Origin: Betaproteobacteria bacterium
GTDB taxonomy: Bacteria; Pseudomonadota; Gammaproteobacteria; Burkholderiales; Eutrophovitaceae
Length of the DNA stretch: 10,868 bases
Reading direction: 5' to 3'
NCBI GenBank assembly: GCA_009886305.1
Contig: QXZO01000100.1
Span: forward strand, 1-10,868
A program made the translations under genes and the position numbers. Position 1 is the first letter of the stretch; the number at the start of each line of letters is the position of its first letter. Shown here piece after piece: positions 6,750 to 10,868 of this stretch. Below the pieces are notes generated by a model. It was given only the letters and a program-made list of their open reading frames with translations, was not told where the DNA came from and did no database searches.

Positions 6750-7040
6750 ATGAGTGATGATTTTGAAGCGAAAGACTGGGGGGAGCAATTCCAGAAACTA
6801 TTTAATCCGCTCGGAATATCCGTTCCCGGTTTAGGCCAACCAACGATAGATCCGGGCGAAATCGAACAAAAAATTACGGAACTGCGTGTTGTTGAAAATT
6901 GGTTAAAAACGAACGTGGGGATGGTGGACATGACGATAAAGACTTTAGAAATGCAAAAGGCGGCGTTAGAAGCTATGCAGGCCTCTGCTGATGCAGTTAA
7001 GTCTTCAGACAATACTCAGGCTAAGAAAAAAAAGAAGTAG
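6750..7040 (+). CDS. phaM: Short PhaM-type polyhydroxyalkanoate granule protein
   Basis: A 96-residue cytoplasmic protein. The pattern PTIDPGEIEQKITELRVVENW (31-51) followed by LKTNVGMVDMTIKTLEMQ (52-69) matches PhaM, where a conserved Pro-Thr, Asp-Glu-Ile, 'L..VE.WL' and 'LE.Q' series forms a helical pair or coiled coil. PhaM activates PHB synthase and anchors granules to the nucleoid through a long basic Ala/Lys/Pro tail. Here that tail is almost missing: the protein ends in AKKKKK at residue 96, where known PhaM proteins are clearly longer. The stop lies directly after an A8 run (7026-7033), so the tail may have been lost or may be reached by frameshifting (see findings). GGAAAA at 6741-6746 is an acceptable ribosome site. 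The upstream gap of 31 bp suggests co-transcription with the dehydratase gene. The family call is from motif memory. Confidence 0.65.
   Translation: MSDDFEAKDWGEQFQKLFNPLGISVPGLGQPTIDPGEIEQKITELRVVENWLKTNVGMVDMTIKTLEMQKAALEAMQASADAVKSSDNTQAKKKKK
7026..7033 (+). repeat. A8 homopolymer just before the phaM stop
   Basis: Eight adenines followed by G, in the phase AAA AAA AAG AAG TAG of the phaM frame. The tract contains the A AAA AAG slippery heptamer in correct phase and is also prone to polymerase slippage and sequencing error. Loss of one A joins phaM to the following GNAT frame without any stop. Confidence 0.85.
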
Positions 7041-7080
7041 TCGTCGTTATTATTGGAGAGTAGCTACGCGATTTTTAGAA

Positions 7081-7500
7081 GTGCAGTATGGAAGCATCCA
7101 ATACATGGAGATGCTTAAATTACGAGAGCGTGAACTTAGGATGCCAATCGGTTTATCCTTCACCACGTGCGATCTTAAAACCGAGGGAGCACAACATCAT
7201 TTTGGTATTTTAAATACTGATAGGCAATTATGCGCATGTGTGTTGGCGTTAATTGATGGTAATGAAGAGCGATGTCAGCTCCGACAAATGGTCGTCGAGC
7301 CAAGCTATCAGGGGTTGGGGGTTGGTCGTTTACTCTACGAAAAAGTTGAGTCTTGGTGTCGCGGATTAGGTGTACATCAAATCCAACTTAATGCTCGCTT
7401 ATCGGCTAAAGACTTCTACGGAAAACTAGGCTTCAGCGAGTGTGGTGTCGAATTTAATCACGTCACTCTCCCGCATATTAAGATGACAAAGGTGTTGTAG
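7081..7500 (+). CDS. GNAT-family N-acetyltransferase
   Basis: A single-domain GNAT acetyltransferase that would move an acetyl group from acetyl-CoA to an amine; the acceptor is unknown. With the GTG at 7081 as start it has 139 residues. It begins with QYGSIQYMEMLKLRERELR, as in small GNATs whose N-terminus reads YGS..Y...L.LR...LR.PLGL. Motif A is RQMVVEPSYQGLGVG (68-82) with the acetyl-CoA loop QGLGVG, and motif B is LNARLSAKDFYGKLGF (103-118) with Tyr113. The start is uncertain. There is no ATG before 7105 in this frame other than one at 6991 inside phaM. The GTG lacks a nearby Shine-Dalgarno sequence. GGAGAG at 7055-7060 points instead to an ACG at 7066, whose product would start RFLEVQYGS. 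It lies between phaM (40-bp gap) and maeB (55-bp gap) on the same strand. Confidence 0.85.
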   Translation: MQYGSIQYMEMLKLRERELRMPIGLSFTTCDLKTEGAQHHFGILNTDRQLCACVLALIDGNEERCQLRQMVVEPSYQGLGVGRLLYEKVESWCRGLGVHQIQLNARLSAKDFYGKLGFSECGVEFNHVTLPHIKMTKVL

Positions 7501-7555
7501 ATATCTTTTTTTTAGTCAATGCAAATAATTTTTACTTTTATAGAAAGAACAATTA

Positions 7556-9829
7556 ATGGATGAACAACTTCGACGCTCGGCCCTTCGTTATCACAGGTAT
7601 CCAACACCGGGAAAGCTCTCGATTAATGCTACTAAAGGGTTAACAAATCAGCGTGATCTTGCTTTGGCTTATTCGCCAGGTGTCGCTGCTGCGTGTGAGG
7701 AAATAGTGGATAACCCTGCTAATGTTGATATTTATACTGGGCGGGCGAATTTGATTGGTGTGGTTACCAACGGTAGTGCAGTACTTGGATTGGGGGCTAT
7801 TGGACCGCTCGCAGCAAAGCCGGTAATGGAGGGCAAAGCTGTTCTTTTTAAAAAATTTGCAGGAATTGATGTATTTGACTTGGAAATTAACGAGGATGAT
7901 GAGGAGCAGCTAATTAAGATTATAGCTTCATTAGAGCCTACGTTTGGTGGTATAAATTTAGAGGATATTAAAGCACCGGAGTGTTTCCGAATTGAGCAAG
8001 AGCTTAGAAAAAGAATTAACGTTCCCGTCTTTCATGACGACCAGCATGGAACTGCAATTATTGTTGCCGCTGCTTTTTTAAATGCTTTAGAGGTTGTTGG
8101 TAAGAACTTGAAAGAGGTCAAAGTGGTTTGTTCTGGAGCGGGTGCTGCTGCACTTGCTTGCCTAAAACTTCTCGTTCAATTAGGTTTGCCAAATAATAAT
8201 ATTTACGTCTCCGACATACATGGTGTTGTATATCGAGGACGAGAAGTTGAGATGGATGAGATCAAGGCTCAATTTGCTCAAGATACAGAGGACCGCAGTT
8301 TGGCCGATTTAATGGTTGATGCGGATGTCTTTCTTGGCCTGTCGGCCGCTAACGTATTGAGTGAGGATGCTATTAAGCGTATGGGTGAAAATCCAGTAAT
8401 TCTCGCGCTAGCTAATCCTGATCCTGAGATTCACCCAGATCTTGTGCGGCAGGCTAGACCGGATGCGATCATGGCTACTGGCCGTTCTGACTATCCTAAT
8501 CAAGTTAATAATGTCTTGTGTTTTCCATTTATATTTCGAGGGGCACTTGATGTAGGAGCTACGGAAATCAATGACGAAATGAAGCTCGCTGCAGTTAAGG
8601 CGATTGCAGAGCTTGCTCGAGAAGAGCAATCTGATGTTGTTGCGATGGCTTATGAAAATCTGGAAATGAAATTTGGTCCGACCTATTTTATTCCAAAACC
8701 ATTTGATCCGCGATTAATAGTCCGTATTGCTCCAGCTGTTGCCGAGGCAGCGATGAAGAGTGGTGTGTCGACACGACCTATCCTTGATTTCGATGCGTAT
8801 AAAGATCGACTAACTCAGTTTGTTTATCACTCTGGAATTATCATGAAGCCGGTATTTTTGGCAGCGAAACAAAACCCACAACGGGTTGTGTATTGTGAGG
8901 GCGAGGATGAGAGAGTATTACGTGCCGTTCAAATTGTTGTTGATGAAGGTCTCGCAAGACCAATATTGATCGCGAGACCTCATATTTTGGCTGAGAAAAT
9001 TGAAAAATCTGGGTTAAGAATAAAGCCTCATCGCGATTTTGAGCTACTGGACCCAAATAGTGATCCTCGGATTGAGGATTACTGGAGGCAGTATTATCAA
9101 ATTATGCAGCGCAAAGGTGTTTCTGAGGAATATGCTACCCGCGAGGCCTCGCGTAGAACCACGTTGATTGGTGCACTGATGGTTAAAAACAATGACGCTG
9201 ATGCTATGCTATGTGGGACGATCGCTAATTTTGATATACATCTTCGCTATATTAATGAAGTCATTGGTTTACGTAAGAGTGTCAGTCGTTATGCAACGAT
9301 GAATGTTCTGATCCTTCCTGGGAGAACGATTTTTGTCTGTGATACCTATGTGAATATTAATCCTAACGCTGAGGAAATAGCAGATATTGCGGTTTTAGCC
9401 GCAGAGGAGGTTCGGCGATTTGGTGTGGAGCCTAATATTGCATTATTGTCACACTCTAACTTTGGTACATCGAAAGATGCTTCGGCGCAAAAAATGTCTT
9501 TAGCTAGGGAAATGATTCTTGAGAGAGATGAAACGCTAAAAGTCGAAGGTGAGATGCATGGAGACGCCGCTTTAGACGAAAAAATTCGTCAGAGGATCTT
9601 CCCAAACTCTCAAATTTCCGGGGAAGCTAATTTATTAGTTATGCCTAATCTTGATGCGGCAAATATTGCTTTTAACTTGATGAAGGTTACCGTGGGTGAA
9701 GGTATTACCGTTGGTCCAATATTGCTTGGTCCTGAAAAAGTAGTACATGTATTGACCCCGACGGCAACTGTGAGAAGACTGGTAAATATGTCAGCACTTT
9801 GCTCTGTTGACGCAATTACCAATCGGTAA
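7556..9829 (+). CDS. maeB: NADP-dependent malic enzyme with phosphotransacetylase-like domain
   Basis: A 757-residue MaeB-type enzyme that oxidatively decarboxylates malate to pyruvate with NADP. The malic domain (about 1-160) has AYSPGVA (38-44) with catalytic Tyr39, EGKAVLFKKFAGID (92-105) with Lys94, NLEDI (134-138) and HDDQHGT (160-166), the last two supplying acidic metal ligands. The NAD(P)-binding domain (about 165-410) has the loop GAGAAA (194-199), NPDPEI (287-292) and GRSDYPNQVNN (309-319). From about residue 430 a phosphotransacetylase-like domain follows (GEDERVLRA, 449-457). In E. coli MaeB this part has no transacetylase activity but makes the enzyme sensitive to acetyl-CoA; the same is inferred here. 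Length is standard and no motif is broken. The ATG fits the family N-terminus (DEQLRRSALRYH), with a weak ribosome site. It may be read with the upstream + strand genes or from its own promoter in the 55-bp AT-rich gap (7501-7555). Confidence 0.95.
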   Translation: MDEQLRRSALRYHRYPTPGKLSINATKGLTNQRDLALAYSPGVAAACEEIVDNPANVDIYTGRANLIGVVTNGSAVLGLGAIGPLAAKPVMEGKAVLFKKFAGIDVFDLEINEDDEEQLIKIIASLEPTFGGINLEDIKAPECFRIEQELRKRINVPVFHDDQHGTAIIVAAAFLNALEVVGKNLKEVKVVCSGAGAAALACLKLLVQLGLPNNNIYVSDIHGVVYRGREVEMDEIKAQFAQDTEDRSLADLMVDADVFLGLSAANVLSEDAIKRMGENPVILALANPDPEIHPDLVRQARPDAIMATGRSDYPNQVNNVLCFPFIFRGALDVGATEINDEMKLAAVKAIAELAREEQSDVVAMAYENLEMKFGPTYFIPKPFDPRLIVRIAPAVAEAAMKSGVSTRPILDFDAYKDRLTQFVYHSGIIMKPVFLAAKQNPQRVVYCEGEDERVLRAVQIVVDEGLARPILIARPHILAEKIEKSGLRIKPHRDFELLDPNSDPRIEDYWRQYYQIMQRKGVSEEYATREASRRTTLIGALMVKNNDADAMLCGTIANFDIHLRYINEVIGLRKSVSRYATMNVLILPGRTIFVCDTYVNINPNAEEIADIAVLAAEEVRRFGVEPNIALLSHSNFGTSKDASAQKMSLAREMILERDETLKVEGEMHGDAALDEKIRQRIFPNSQISGEANLLVMPNLDAANIAFNLMKVTVGEGITVGPILLGPEKVVHVLTPTATVRRLVNMSALCSVDAITNR

Positions 9830-9837
9830 TCTTCGAA

Positions 9838-10161
9838 TTAGTTTGTGGGTACCTTGTTTAATTCCTCAATCGGTACATTTTCCCAATCGAATGTCCCAGT
9901 TGTCGGTTTTAGTCCTGCAAGGTCTCGAGCTGCATTGATAGCATCTAAGGACTTTTCCTCGTCTCCACGAAAACAATGCTGTTTGGCACGAAGAATTCGT
10001 TCTGATAGGAGGTGGTTTTCGTGGGATGTAAATATTTTTCCAAGCAAATCATCTCCTAATATCCGAATTTCTGCAGAGCAACCGGCAACACATTTTTGCT
10101 GAAAACTAATAACGATCAGTAGGCTGCCGAGTGTTATCTTTAAGCATCTGGTGAATTGCAT
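9838..10161 (-). CDS. Small exported protein of unknown function, possible lipoprotein
   Basis: A 107-residue protein that I do not recognise. The N-terminus is a signal sequence: Arg5 and Lys8, a hydrophobic core at about 10-20 (TLGSLLIVISF), then QQKCVAGCSAE. VAGC (25-28) fits a lipobox, which would make Cys28 the lipidated first residue. The polar QQK before it is unusual for a lipoprotein, so ordinary export with a Cys24/Cys28/Cys62 pairing is also possible. The mature part is helical and polar, with HENHLLSERILRAKQHC (47-63) and SLDAINAARDLAGL (71-84), resembling a single helical hairpin. The end is acidic and Pro-rich. It converges on maeB with only 8 bp between the stops and diverges from the Nudix gene. 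No function is assigned. Confidence 0.6.
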   Translation of the reverse strand: MQFTRCLKITLGSLLIVISFQQKCVAGCSAEIRILGDDLLGKIFTSHENHLLSERILRAKQHCFRGDEEKSLDAINAARDLAGLKPTTGTFDWENVPIEELNKVPTN

Positions 10162-10274
10162 ACGCTAGATATCTATAGCACTTAAATTTAAGAATAGAGA
10201 TTATGTCAGCTACTGTGATTGTGTAATACTATCTAGGTTCAAATTTAATTTGTATTCACCTGAAAGTTTGTTCA
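10162..10274. promoter_or_regulatory. Divergent promoter region with three palindromes
   Basis: This 113-bp AT-rich gap separates the small exported protein from the Nudix gene and must hold both promoters. It contains TAGATATCTA (10166-10175), CTTAAATTTAAG (10181-10192) and CAAATTTAATTTG (10240-10252). The first two are perfect, and the third is perfect around one central base. The first two are only 5 bp apart and sit within 35 bp of the minus-strand start codon. No clear -35/-10 pair was found. Confidence 0.4.
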
Positions 10275-10868
10275 TTGCTTAGTCGTCAAGCCATTACGGA
10301 AAAATTAGCATCCTTAAAGTCAGTTAGGGCTATCAACGATGAAGTCTCGTTTAAGCACCCAGTTGGACTCAGTCCTATTCCTGCGGCTGTATTGATTCCG
10401 ATTGTGCACCGTAATGGAAAGTTATCCATCTTATTGACAAAGCGTACAGCTCATTTAAAACATCATGCGGGGCAGGTTAGCTTTCCTGGCGGACGAGTGT
10501 CGGAGGAAGATAATGGCAGGCAGTTTACCGCGCTCCGTGAGACGGAGGAGGAAATTGGGCTGAAACTTGATGAATCTTCCTTGATAGGGACACTTCCTGA
10601 ATATGATATTCGAACAGGTTTTAGGGTCACACCCTTAGTTGGCTGGGTAGAGTCTCCTTTTAACTGCACAATAGATCCTTATGAAGTAGAGTCGATTTTT
10701 GAAGTTCCGATGGAGTTAGTTTTAGAATTAGACAATTACGAGGTTTCAATCGACTCAAGCGGGTTAGAGGCTCGATATTATTATCGTTTGCCCTATCGAG
10801 GCTATGAAATATGGGGCGCCACAGCTGGGATGTTACGCAACTTTGCATCGACTCTCATGGAGGCATAG
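10275..10868 (+). CDS. Nudix CoA pyrophosphatase (NudL/YeaB type)
   Basis: A 197-residue Nudix hydrolase that splits CoA and its derivatives into 3',5'-ADP and 4'-phosphopantetheine species. The NuCoA signature spans residues 53-73: LLTKR, then HHAGQVSFPGG, which distinguishes CoA pyrophosphatases from other Nudix enzymes. The Nudix box runs over 72-95 and ends in ALRETEEEIGL, whose Arg-Glu and Glu-Glu residues bind the metal. PLVGW and YEVESIFEVP further on are also usual for the family. The start is taken at TTG 10275. There is no ATG or GTG in frame upstream before the stop at 10224, and the length from this TTG fits the family, but the ribosome site is weak. The gene ends with TAG in the last three bases of the window, so it is complete. 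The product is cytosolic. Confidence 0.9.
   Translation: MLSRQAITEKLASLKSVRAINDEVSFKHPVGLSPIPAAVLIPIVHRNGKLSILLTKRTAHLKHHAGQVSFPGGRVSEEDNGRQFTALRETEEEIGLKLDESSLIGTLPEYDIRTGFRVTPLVGWVESPFNCTIDPYEVESIFEVPMELVLELDNYEVSIDSSGLEARYYYRLPYRGYEIWGATAGMLRNFASTLMEA

Noticed and set aside
7026..7063. Programmed -1 frameshift at A AAA AAG in phaM, as in dnaX
   Set aside because: The -1 frame runs only about nine codons (to TAG 7061-7063) and adds a hydrophobic EVVVIIGE end. No stem-loop is seen downstream. The +1 connection to GNAT is more interesting.
7979..8060. Frameshift or loss of active-site residues in maeB
   Set aside because: All malic enzyme motifs are intact in one frame. The inactive phosphotransacetylase-like domain is normal for MaeB.
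8408..9056. Minus-strand open frames inside maeB
   Set aside because: They mirror the conserved maeB coding sequence and show no family motif or ribosome site.

Overview
The window looks like a chromosomal segment of a moderately AT-rich proteobacterium, most probably a betaproteobacterium (Burkholderiales-like). This rests on remembered family traits, not on a search. The window has a short PhaM-type polyhydroxyalkanoate granule regulator, a DusA-type tRNA-dihydrouridine synthase, a roughly 200-residue protein of a family I know mainly from betaproteobacteria, and a MaeB malic enzyme with a fused phosphotransacetylase-like domain. I see no phage, transposon, CRISPR, tRNA or rRNA signal.

Layout. 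Bases 1-155 hold the end of a gene with a Lys/Ala/Pro-rich tail. After a T/G-rich intergenic stretch comes a secreted DUF302-type protein (325-813, +). It converges on a conserved protein of unknown function (856-1455, -), which diverges from a glutathione S-transferase-like protein (1489-2130, +). Next is dusA (2236-3222, -). The middle holds a catabolic module: a fumarylacetoacetate hydrolase (FAH) family hydrolase (3368-4216, -) and a short-chain dehydrogenase (4241-4984, -), read as one operon. They diverge across about 210 bp, containing palindromes, from a UxaA-type sugar-acid dehydratase (5195-6718, +). Downstream on the + strand follow phaM (6750-7040), a GNAT acetyltransferase (about 7081-7500) and maeB (7556-9829). 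A small exported protein of unknown function (9838-10161, -) converges on maeB and diverges from a Nudix CoA pyrophosphatase (10275-10868), whose stop codon is the last three bases of the window.

How the genes may work together. The dehydratase, dehydrogenase and hydrolase fit a non-phosphorylative route: sugar acid to 2-keto-3-deoxy acid, to 2,4-diketo-3-deoxy acid, to pyruvate plus a short hydroxy acid. The sugar is not determined by the sequence. MaeB makes pyruvate and NADPH from malate, PhaM organises polyhydroxybutyrate (PHB) granules, which draw on acetyl-CoA and NADPH, and the Nudix enzyme degrades CoA species. The region therefore has a carbon-overflow and storage flavour, which is inference.

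The points most worth a second look are the phaM/GNAT junction (an A8 tract at the phaM stop, an open frame between the genes and no ordinary GNAT start codon), the dehydratase/dehydrogenase/hydrolase module with its palindromic control region, and the unusually short PhaM.
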